A DNA stretch of 5,407 nucleotides, taken from Planctomycetota bacterium (lineage in GTDB: Bacteria; Planctomycetota; Phycisphaerae; WQYP01). The notes below the pieces were generated by a model. It had not been told where the DNA came from, searched no databases, and saw only the letters and a list, made by a program, of their open reading frames with translations. The position numbers and the translations under genes were made by a program. Every line of letters starts with the position of its first letter. Positions within the stretch are counted from its first letter, which is position 1. The DNA is taken from positions 1 to 5,407 of the forward strand of contig JAKAZF010000238.1 in NCBI GenBank assembly GCA_021826605.1. Reading direction: 5' to 3'. This document shows positions 1 to 4,648 of this stretch, one piece after another.

Positions 1-681
1 TTTTTTCCTTTTTGCACCATCGGCAGCATACCGCAGGATTTGAAATACCGCGGCGGCCGCTGCCGACTGGAAATAGGCGACAACAATACCTTTCGAGAAT
101 ATTCTTCGGCGCACGTAGGTACAGAGGATGGCGGCGGAATTACACGCATCGGTTCAGACAATCTGCTGATGGGTGGTGTGCATATTGCCCATGATTGCAT
201 CGTCGGCAACCATTGCGTCCTGGCCAATAACGTGCTGCTGGCCGGGCATTGTCACATTAACGACTGGGCAGTTGTTTCCGGTGGCAGCGCATTGACGCAT
301 TTTGTGTCGGTAGGTCGCCATGCGTTTATTGGCGGCATTTTAGCCATTGTGCACGATGTGCCCCCCTACACCATGTACGGCGGTGAACCACCGGCAGTGA
401 GGGGGATAAACCGTGTCGGGCTAAAACGCCGCGGTTTTTCGGCGGCTGTACTCGGCGAACTCAAGGAAACGTACCGCATGGTTTATGGCCGGGATTTACC
501 TGCCGCTGTCGGTATCCGGCAGGCGCGCGAGGCGTATCCACATTCAGAGGCGGTTGGCGAATTGCTCGATTTTATTGAAAGGTCGGCACGCGGAAAATCG
601 GGCCGTTATCTGGAATCTCTTCGCAGCCGGAACGCATCCGATGAAGCCAAGGCGGAAGGTCAGCGGGGTGAGGATGACTAA
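1..681 (+). CDS. lpxA: LpxA, acyl-ACP--UDP-N-acetylglucosamine O-acyltransferase (5' end outside window)
   Basis: First enzyme of lipid A synthesis: a cytoplasmic trimeric acyltransferase that moves a 3-hydroxyacyl chain from ACP to position 3 of UDP-GlcNAc. The frame is open from base 1, and the first visible residue matches about residue 62 of the E. coli enzyme. Left-handed beta-helix hexapeptide repeats run through visible residues 1-120. Family landmarks present are QDLKY (12-16), HIAHDC (61-66, with H64 as the catalytic base, H125 in E. coli), AGH with H83 (H144), GG 111-112 (G173, a chain-length ruler position) and DVPPY (119-123). GLKRRGFS (140-147) opens the helical C-terminal domain. 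Two differences stand out: the E. coli H160 position is Thr99, followed by His100, and H191 is Pro130. The tail is about 25 residues longer than in E. coli and highly charged. The stop overlaps the next gene by 8 bases, indicating one operon. Confidence 0.96.
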   Translation, partial: FFPFCTIGSIPQDLKYRGGRCRLEIGDNNTFREYSSAHVGTEDGGGITRIGSDNLLMGGVHIAHDCIVGNHCVLANNVLLAGHCHINDWAVVSGGSALTHFVSVGRHAFIGGILAIVHDVPPYTMYGGEPPAVRGINRVGLKRRGFSAAVLGELKETYRMVYGRDLPAAVGIRQAREAYPHSEAVGELLDFIERSARGKSGRYLESLRSRNASDEAKAEGQRGEDD

Positions 682-1717
682 TCCGCCTGCCGTACACGGG
701 CCATTGCCTGTTGCCGTCATCGGTGCCGGGCGGATGGGACGCCACCATGCACGGATATATTCGGGCATGTCTCAATGCCAGCTCGTTGCCGTGGTGGACA
801 GCGACGGGGGCCGCTGCGCCGAAGTGGCTGCCGAGTACGGTTGCCGGGCGTTTGCCAGCGTGCATGAGATGCTGGCCAGCGGTATTCGCCCTGTGGCCAG
901 CACCATAGCGGCGCCTACCGTGCATCACCGCGCTGTTGCGGCGGAATTATTTGAAGCCGGCATCGATACACTTATTGAAAAACCATTGGCACCGACGGCT
1001 GCGGACTGCCATGCCATTATCGATCATGCCCGTCGGTGCCATCGGATTTTGCAGGTGGGGCATTCAGAGCGATTTAATCCTGTGGTAAGAGCGCTGGCCC
1101 AGCACCGCTTGCAGCCACATTTTATTGAGGTGCAACGTGTCAGCCCCATGACCTTTCGCAGTATTGATATCGGCGTGGTGCTCGACATGATGATCCATGA
1201 TATTGATATTGTCGGTCATCTGGTGGGGTCGCCGATTAAATCGGTGGCCGCAGTGGGCGTATCAGTGCTATCGAGTTTTGAAGATATCGCCAATGCCCGG
1301 CTGGTATTTGCCAATGGATGCGTGGCCAATTTGACCGCGTCCCGTCTGGCCACTAAAACGGAACGGAAGATGCGGCTTTTCAGCACCGATATGTATGTGT
1401 CGGCAGACTACCATAAAAAGGCGGGAGTCGTCATTCGACGTACGGCCAATCAGGAACAACTGGATAGATTGAAGACAAAAATCCGCAGCGGCGAAGTGGC
1501 TGAACTCGCCGATCTGGACTACACCGAATTGGTTAATTATGAACCCCTCACCATAGAGGACCGCGAACCGCTGCAGGTTGAGCTTGAGGCCTTCATCCAT
1601 GCCGTGCAGCATCGCACCGCACCACCGGTTACAGGCGACGATGGCCTGCGAGCCGTAGACATTGCTGAAAAAATTACTGAATCCATTGCGGAACACGCGT
1701 GGCAGACGATGCCTTGA
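674..1717 (+). CDS. Gfo/Idh/MocA-family oxidoreductase, probably GnnA-like UDP-GlcNAc 3-dehydrogenase
   Basis: A 347-residue NAD(P)-dependent sugar dehydrogenase. An N-terminal Rossmann fold is shown by VAVIGAGRMG (13-22, GxGxxG) and an acidic residue, D42, ending the second strand. The family EKP motif is at 102-104, HSERFNP follows, and the active-site segment DMMIHDID is at 171-178 with H175. The C-terminal sheet domain contains an EDIANARL...NGCVANLTASR stretch, which I recall from oxidoreductases encoded beside lpxA. I chose the ATG at 674 because it overlaps the lpxA stop in ATGACTAA, has a GGGGTG purine stretch 3-8 bases upstream, and puts the Rossmann strand at the usual distance from the N-terminus. 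The frame is open farther upstream, but only inside lpxA. GnnA oxidises the 3-OH of UDP-GlcNAc and GnnB then aminates it, giving the substrate for an N-acylating LpxA. The family is certain; the GnnA role is inferred from context, and no gnnB is visible. Confidence 0.9.
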   Translation: MTNPPAVHGPLPVAVIGAGRMGRHHARIYSGMSQCQLVAVVDSDGGRCAEVAAEYGCRAFASVHEMLASGIRPVASTIAAPTVHHRAVAAELFEAGIDTLIEKPLAPTAADCHAIIDHARRCHRILQVGHSERFNPVVRALAQHRLQPHFIEVQRVSPMTFRSIDIGVVLDMMIHDIDIVGHLVGSPIKSVAAVGVSVLSSFEDIANARLVFANGCVANLTASRLATKTERKMRLFSTDMYVSADYHKKAGVVIRRTANQEQLDRLKTKIRSGEVAELADLDYTELVNYEPLTIEDREPLQVELEAFIHAVQHRTAPPVTGDDGLRAVDIAEKITESIAEHAWQTMP

Positions 1718-1740
1718 TCCGGCCAATGCCCGGTCGTGAC

Positions 1741-1783
1741 CCCACTTCCGCATTTCGTTGCATGTGGGACGGGAAGTTATTTT
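1741..1783 (+). terminator. Weak candidate terminator after the lpxA operon
   Basis: About 25 bases after the oxidoreductase stop, ACTTCC (1744-1749) can pair with GGAAGT (1772-1777), followed by TATTTTAT. An alternative pairing joins CCCAC (1741-1745) with GTGGG (1764-1768). The loops are long and the T run is interrupted, so this is much weaker than the two porin terminators. Another hairpin just downstream, TATGGCG (1787-1793) with CGCCATA (1804-1810), has no T tract. Confidence 0.3.
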
Positions 1784-1870
1784 ATATATGGCGTTGGCGT
1801 CGCCGCCATAGTCACCAATCGAATTGACGACACATGCGGCGTGTGGTGAATCGGGGTTTCCGTTTACACA

Positions 1871-1883
1871 GCGGAGCGCCAAG
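1871..1883 (+). repeat. Fragment of the left end of the larger palindromic element
   Basis: The 13 bases GCGGAGCGCCAAG are identical to 2176-2188 in the first full element, and the preceding TTTACACA resembles that element's TTTGCACC. This looks like a remnant or truncated copy of the same repeat family. Confidence 0.5.
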
Positions 1884-1912
1884 TACGCGAGGGATTTTCA
1901 TTGGCAGGAGAA

Positions 1913-1940
1913 ACGCGCCGGGACAAGCCCGGCGGCTAAA
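1913..1940 (+). repeat. REP-like hairpin repeat, copy 1
   Basis: A 28-base sequence repeated exactly at 2075-2102. It contains a perfect 7-bp stem, CGCCGGG (1916-1922) and CCCGGCG (1928-1934), around the loop ACAAG, followed by GCTAAA. A short GC-rich palindrome plus a conserved single-stranded flank is typical of REP-type extragenic elements, which are often moved by RAYT transposases. No such transposase is in the window. Confidence 0.8.
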
Positions 1941-1990
1941 CCATTCGGTGTCGGGCGGGGATGGGCAAGCATTGTGTATCCGCATCGTCC

Positions 1991-2019
1991 ATTTAGCCGC
2001 GTGCCTTGGGCACGCGCAT
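1991..2019 (-). repeat. REP-like hairpin repeat, inverted diverged copy
   Basis: An 8-bp perfect hairpin, CGCGTGCC (1998-2005) and GGCACGCG (2009-2016), with a TTG loop. Read on the minus strand it ends in GCGGCTAAA and carries CAAG at the loop, exactly as copies 1 and 2 do, but the stem bases differ while still pairing. It lies midway between the two direct copies in opposite orientation, so I take it as a diverged member of the same element. Confidence 0.6.
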
Positions 2020-2074
2020 TTCATCGCGGCCCGGTACACGCACCGATGCCACCGCTGATCTTACCGTCGTGCAG

Positions 2075-2102
2075 ACGCGCCGGGACAAGCCCGGCGGCTA
2101 AA
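2075..2102 (+). repeat. REP-like hairpin repeat, copy 2
   Basis: Identical over 28 bases to 1913-1940, in the same orientation and 162 bp downstream, with the same 7-bp stem, ACAAG loop and GCTAAA flank. Exact identity in otherwise unrelated non-coding surroundings suggests recent copying or selection on the hairpin. Confidence 0.8.
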
Positions 2103-2167
2103 TGGGCCGTTCCCATATCGACTATCTTCACGGTTAATCTTGTGAACACTGCGGCGAATAAAACGAG

Positions 2168-2354
2168 TTTGCACCGCGGAGCGCCAAGACTTGCGTATCT
2201 TATTATTCGTATGTTGTTAATTTACTCTGTGTCCCTGCGGCTCTGCGCGAGATAATAACATCCCTCCGTGTGACATAATGTTTCATGCCGTTGGCATGAT
2301 GCAAGTTGTTTTTTTTTGGCGCGCAGAAAAAAGGAGACACGGAGGCTGCGTCAC
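2168..2354. repeat. Larger palindromic interspersed element, copy 1
   Basis: A 187-bp element recurring as a direct repeat at 2440-2627. The copies share an exact 29-base block (2225-2253 here) and an exact 27-base block (2318-2344). These two blocks are imperfect inverted repeats of each other: CTCTGTGTC and TCTGCGCG are mirrored by CGCGCAGA and GACACGGAG. Between them sits a perfect 7-bp hairpin, TCATGCC (2283-2289) and GGCATGA (2293-2299), loop GTT. The RNA or single strand could fold into a long arm with an inner hairpin. The CTCTGCG/CGCAGAG flavour resembles widespread non-coding repeats of many environmental bacteria. No open frame and no transposase are present. Confidence 0.8.
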
Positions 2355-2387
2355 AGAATCAAACGCGATTCATATATTCATTTGCCA

Positions 2388-2427
2388 CTTGGCGTTTCCT
2401 GGCGTCCTCCGCGGCCTTTGCGGTGAA
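2388..2427. repeat. Right-end-like block, inverted relative to the element's left end
   Basis: CTTGGCG (2388-2394) and CTCCGCGG (2407-2414) together are the reverse complement of the continuous left end CCGCGGAGCGCCAAG at 2174-2188, interrupted by 12 extra bases. TTTGCGGTGAA follows. This makes 2171-2427 a composite structure with nested inverted repeats, whose outer right arm is absent after copy 2. Confidence 0.45.
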
Positions 2428-2439
2428 TCAGGGTAACTA

Positions 2440-2627
2440 TTTGCACCGCCGAGAGCGCGAAGAATTGCGTATTTGAGTATTTCGTAGTTTTTTAATTTTC
2501 TCTGTGTCCCTGCGGCTCTGCGCGAGATCGTAACTCTTCTCCGTGCGAGTTAAGGTTTCATGCCACTGGCATGATGAAAGTTGCTTTTGTGGCGCGCAGA
2601 AAAAAGGAGACACGGAGATTACGTCAC
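2440..2627. repeat. Larger palindromic interspersed element, copy 2
   Basis: Direct repeat of 2168-2354, 272 bp downstream. The exact shared blocks lie at 2500-2528 and 2591-2617. The inner hairpin is kept as TCATGCC (2558-2564) and GGCATGA (2568-2574), with the loop changed from GTT to ACT while both arms stay unchanged. The outer left segment (TTTGCACCGC...) has drifted more than the arms. Conserved stems with variable loops and spacers indicate selection or copying based on structure. Confidence 0.8.
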
Positions 2628-2765
2628 CGGAACAATCTCACGATATTGGCCGAATCACGGCGAATGAATGTCTCCGGGCAGGTCAGGGTTTATATAAGGG
2701 GCACATGGCGCGGGCGGTGCTGAAAAATATTTGAACGTGTGTACGGACAAACACGACGGGGGCAT

Positions 2766-2804
2766 AAAAAAAGCGGCGGAGCCTTAACATCAGGCTCCGC
2801 CGCT
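2766..2804 (-). terminator. Intrinsic terminator of the complete porin gene
   Basis: Read on the minus strand, a perfect 13-bp stem (arms 2792-2804 and 2772-2784, core GCGGCGGAGCC/GGCTCCGCCGC) with a 7-base loop is followed by a run of seven T (2766-2772 as A on the plus strand). It starts about 26 bases beyond the porin stop codon. Its outer stem bases match the terminator of the neighbouring paralogue. Confidence 0.93.
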
Positions 2805-2830
2805 GCCACATTATTTATTAATTAACACCA

Positions 2831-4108
2831 TCAGAAGGTATAGATGGCATCGATAGCGATGGCCGTCTGATAGTGCTTGCCGTTGGTCAGCACGGCGTGG
2901 TCAGCCAAATCTTCCCGAATTTCCGGGCGGATGTAGAAGTTCTTGCCCAGATTGCTGTTCGGGAACGGGGTGATCTTCACTCCCGCAGTCAGATCGCCGT
3001 AGTTTCCAGTTACGCCCGGTGTGGTCAAACCGGTGGTAAAACCAGCACCGTCATAATAGTACTCTTCACGCAGGCTTGCGGTCAGGTAGCTGTTGATGAC
3101 GTAGCTCTGATAGAGCGCTTCGCCAAACCAGCAGGCACTGCCGCCGTTGCTGCCGTTACCTGCACCGTCGTAGCCCAAAGTGGTATCCGATACGAGCGTG
3201 AGGTTGTTGTTCAAGATCGGCGGAATGTAGGTGATCAATGGCTCGACAACTGTACGATACGGATTGTTGGTGCCATTATCCTGGGGGCCTACCGACAGAT
3301 TAACAGCCGCTGTCAACTGGCTGCTGGGTGTATAGGTAACGTTGCCGAGGAAATCGACGCCGTTGGGATTATTGTCGTTAAGGGACTGATTCCAGCCACG
3401 CGTGACACCGGCATAGAATGTCCACTGCGAATTGGGAACGTATTCCGCTAAAACACCCGTCTGGGTGTACGGGATGCCGTAGTTAAACGACAGCGAATGC
3501 GAATAGAAAAAGTTCTTGGTGGGATTGATGGTTTCTTCACCAAGCAATGTGACAAACTTACCGGCCTTGATCTTCAGATCACCCATTTTCCCGAGATGGA
3601 ACGCCACGGTGGCATAAAGCTGAAGCGGGTCAAACTGATAAAGCGGATAGGTGCTGACGTTATTCGCGTACGAATGGTAGAAGTTCAGGCCATTCGAGTG
3701 AATGAAGTCGGAGTTGTAGCCGTAGAGGAACTGCACCTTGCCACCGACATCAAAACCGCGTTTGATGTAGTTGGGGTCGGAAAAGTTAATCGCCCGCGCC
3801 AAGGTGAGATTGATCTCATTGAGCGCGATGTGGTTGCCATAAGACGAACCAAAAGTGCGAAGCGGAATGAGATTGGAATTCTGCGGCCGGCCGCTGAGGT
3901 CTGCCGTGTAACCCACTTCCGCGTAGCCGTAGATATCAAAACCAGCATTGCTGATTTCCTGACCAACGGACGATTTGCCGACATGGATACGATCCAAGCC
4001 GTACATGATTGCCGGATTGGTATCCGTGGCTGCATCGGCCATAACCAAACCGGAGGTGGCGACCAGCGCCGCCATTGCTAAAGGAACTGCCAAGCGGTAC
4101 TTACCCAT
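2831..4108 (-). CDS. Outer-membrane beta-barrel porin, OmpL-like (porin-2/BBP2 type), complete
   Basis: A 425-residue outer-membrane protein. Residues 1-24 form a signal peptide: positive start MGKYR, hydrophobic LAVPLAMAALVATSGLVMA, and likely cleavage after VMA at A24. The mature part alternates aromatic/hydrophobic and polar residues in strands separated by Asn/Gly-rich turns. It starts with a barrel-like FDIYGYAEVGY and ends in AIDAIYTF, with the terminal Phe recognised by the barrel assembly machinery. The segment KIKAGKFVTLLGEE...NFFYSHS...QTGVLAEY is characteristic, as I remember it, of the BBP2 porin family. The likely role is passive diffusion of small solutes; the substrate cannot be read from sequence. 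I chose the ATG at 4108 because AAGGAGAG lies just upstream and the signal peptide begins there; an in-frame ATG 11 codons earlier lacks this. It is a paralogue of the partial gene at 4649, about 78% identical over the shared 251 residues, with its own promoter and terminator. Confidence 0.85.
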   Translation of the reverse strand: MGKYRLAVPLAMAALVATSGLVMADAATDTNPAIMYGLDRIHVGKSSVGQEISNAGFDIYGYAEVGYTADLSGRPQNSNLIPLRTFGSSYGNHIALNEINLTLARAINFSDPNYIKRGFDVGGKVQFLYGYNSDFIHSNGLNFYHSYANNVSTYPLYQFDPLQLYATVAFHLGKMGDLKIKAGKFVTLLGEETINPTKNFFYSHSLSFNYGIPYTQTGVLAEYVPNSQWTFYAGVTRGWNQSLNDNNPNGVDFLGNVTYTPSSQLTAAVNLSVGPQDNGTNNPYRTVVEPLITYIPPILNNNLTLVSDTTLGYDGAGNGSNGGSACWFGEALYQSYVINSYLTASLREEYYYDGAGFTTGLTTPGVTGNYGDLTAGVKITPFPNSNLGKNFYIRPEIREDLADHAVLTNGKHYQTAIAIDAIYTF

Positions 4109-4112
4109 GAAA

Positions 4113-4120
4113 CTCTCCTT
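4113..4120 (-). promoter_or_regulatory. Ribosome binding site of the complete porin
   Basis: AAGGAGAG on the minus strand, with the AAGGAG core ending 6 bases before the ATG at 4106-4108. It decides the start codon: the alternative in-frame ATG at 4139-4141 has no comparable Shine-Dalgarno sequence and would place a non-signal-like MFSLPFFKESF ahead of the signal peptide. Confidence 0.85.
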
Positions 4121-4146
4121 AAAAAAAGGTAAAGAAAACACGCCTC

Positions 4147-4174
4147 ATAATGTTCTGTGCAAATTGTGTGCCAA
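4147..4174 (-). promoter_or_regulatory. Overlapping sigma-70-like promoter candidate
   Basis: On the minus strand TTGGCA (4169-4174, 5 of 6 bases matching TTGACA) and CATTAT (4147-4152, 4 of 6 matching TATAAT) are 16 bases apart. It occupies the same DNA as the -24/-12 core, so the two readings compete. It could give basal expression, or be the real promoter if the organism lacks RpoN. Confidence 0.4.
4158..4173 (-). promoter_or_regulatory. Sigma-54 (RpoN) -24/-12 promoter core for the complete porin
   Basis: The minus strand reads TGGCAC-ACAAT-TTGCA, which matches the RpoN core TGGCAC-N5-TTGCA at every defined base and has the required GG-to-GC spacing. Transcription would begin near 4147, giving a leader of about 38 bases that contains the ribosome binding site. 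RpoN promoters need an enhancer-binding activator, and candidate upstream sites are present at 4309-4349 and 4474-4526. The match is seen directly; use of the promoter is inferred. Confidence 0.72.
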
Positions 4175-4308
4175 AAATGTCGGCATCCATCTCACTACCC
4201 GCTTCGGTGGGGGCACCTATCCGCACCAAAGCAGCAGTACATCAATCACACGACCCGTCACGCTACGGCACGCGAGATTCAGGTCATCCTGAAAAGCCCC
4301 ACGCGGTG

Positions 4309-4349
4309 CAATCGGCTTCCGCATATGCCGCCCACAGCGCATCCGATTG
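4309..4349. promoter_or_regulatory. CAATCGG/CCGATTG inverted repeat, possible activator site
   Basis: CAATCGG (4309-4315) and CCGATTG (4343-4349) are perfect 7-bp inverted repeats with centres 34 bp apart, about 160-200 bp upstream of the predicted porin start. That is the usual enhancer distance for RpoN-dependent genes. The same GCAATCGGC core recurs at 4477-4485. No activator gene is visible, so the assignment is tentative. Confidence 0.35.
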
Positions 4350-4380
4350 TTATCGGCAGCACTGGGTCCCAAAATTAACT

Positions 4381-4393
4381 TAAAAGATTGATA
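4381..4393 (-). promoter_or_regulatory. Consensus-match IHF binding site candidate
   Basis: The minus strand reads TATCAATCTTTTA, a full match to the IHF consensus WATCAANNNNTTR, inside an AT-rich tract (4371-4420). A small inverted repeat, CTTAAAA (4379-4385) and TTTTAAG (4395-4401), overlaps it. It lies between the distal repeats (4474-4526) and the promoter, where a bend could bring an activator to the RNA polymerase. AT-rich DNA produces such matches by chance. Confidence 0.4.
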
Positions 4394-4473
4394 TTTTTAA
4401 GAATTTAGCTTGGATTAAAAGCCGTGCAGGCTTATTAGGCAACGCGATCCAATTTTATTAATCGCCTCAAAAT

Positions 4474-4526
4474 TGGGCAATCGGCCGGGTGTTGCCCAGT
4501 GTTCACGCAATTCGGCCGTGTTGCCC
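4474..4526. repeat. Two tandem imperfect palindromic units (GCAAtcggcc...TTGCCC)
   Basis: Unit 1 has TGGGCAA (4474-4480) pairing with TTGCCCA (4492-4498) around TCGGCCGGGTG. Unit 2 (4507-4526) repeats the layout as GCAATTCGGCC then GTGTTGCCC. The units are 30 bp apart, close to three helical turns, and share the GCAA-TCGGCC core with the site at 4308-4316. Neither is followed by a T tract, so operator or enhancer sites are more likely than terminators. Confidence 0.4.
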
Positions 4527-4580
4527 CTCAGATTGCTCATCTTTCGATTTCGGTGGGCGAGGAACTATTTTCAAGTGCAT

Positions 4581-4614
4581 AAAAAAGCGGCGTGGCCCGC
4601 AAAGGCCACGCCGC
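4581..4614 (-). terminator. Intrinsic terminator of the partial porin gene
   Basis: On the minus strand a perfect 11-bp stem (arms 4604-4614 and 4587-4597, GCGGCGTGGCC/GGCCACGCCGC) with a 6-base loop is followed by six T (4581-4586). It lies about 34 bases past the stop codon and separates this gene from the downstream porin. Its stem resembles the other porin terminator with two paired substitutions. Confidence 0.93.
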
Positions 4615-4648
4615 CAAGGGAGTCTTTTATACCAACGACCGTCCGACG

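Larger units (their letters stand above)
1718..2765. other. Repeat-filled intergenic region between convergent genes
   Basis: This kilobase lies between the 3' ends of the oxidoreductase (+) and the complete porin (-). I see no believable gene: the short open frames run through repeats, lack ribosome sites and translate into low-information peptides such as a twice-occurring RAGTSPAAK. It holds a cluster of three REP-like hairpins (1913-2102) and two copies of a larger palindromic element (2168-2354 and 2440-2627). It also holds a detached piece of that element's left end (1871-1883) and a right-end-like block (2388-2427). Positions 2628-2765 show nothing I can name. Confidence 0.8.

Noticed and set aside
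485..673. Upstream extension of the oxidoreductase frame (410 residues in total)
   Set aside because: The extra 63 codons lie wholly within lpxA and encode nothing Rossmann-like. The ATG at 674 gives the normal family N-terminus and a typical stop-start overlap.
1268..1882. 204-codon minus-strand open frame opposite the oxidoreductase
   Set aside because: It overlaps the well-supported C-terminal domain of the oxidoreductase and continues into repeats, with no recognisable motif.
1913..2102. CRISPR array suggested by identical 28-base repeats
   Set aside because: There are only two identical units, 134 bp apart, with a third inverted between them. Spacing and orientation do not fit a CRISPR array, and no cas genes are present.
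1824..2255. 143-codon open frame on the plus strand in the intergenic region (plus the shorter 1834-2058 and 1812-2039 minus frames)
   Set aside because: It runs through the REP-like repeats and the larger element. The peptide contains the same RAGTSPAAK twice only because the DNA repeat is read in the same frame. No ribosome site, domain or sensible composition is seen.
2543..2734. 63-codon open frame starting inside element copy 2
   Set aside because: It begins within a non-coding repeat, and the equivalent frame is not preserved in copy 1. There is no ribosome site or recognisable protein.
2873..4081. Long plus-strand open frames (192 and 194 codons) opposite the complete porin, and 4592-5257 opposite the second
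   Set aside because: They are antisense shadows of the porin genes. The minus-strand reading has signal peptide, family motifs, a terminator and a paralogue alignment.
4198..4211. Small CCCGC-TTCG-GTGGG hairpin upstream of the porin promoter
   Set aside because: It is a five-pair stem with one G-T pair, outside the predicted leader and without a T tract. It is too weak to assign a role.
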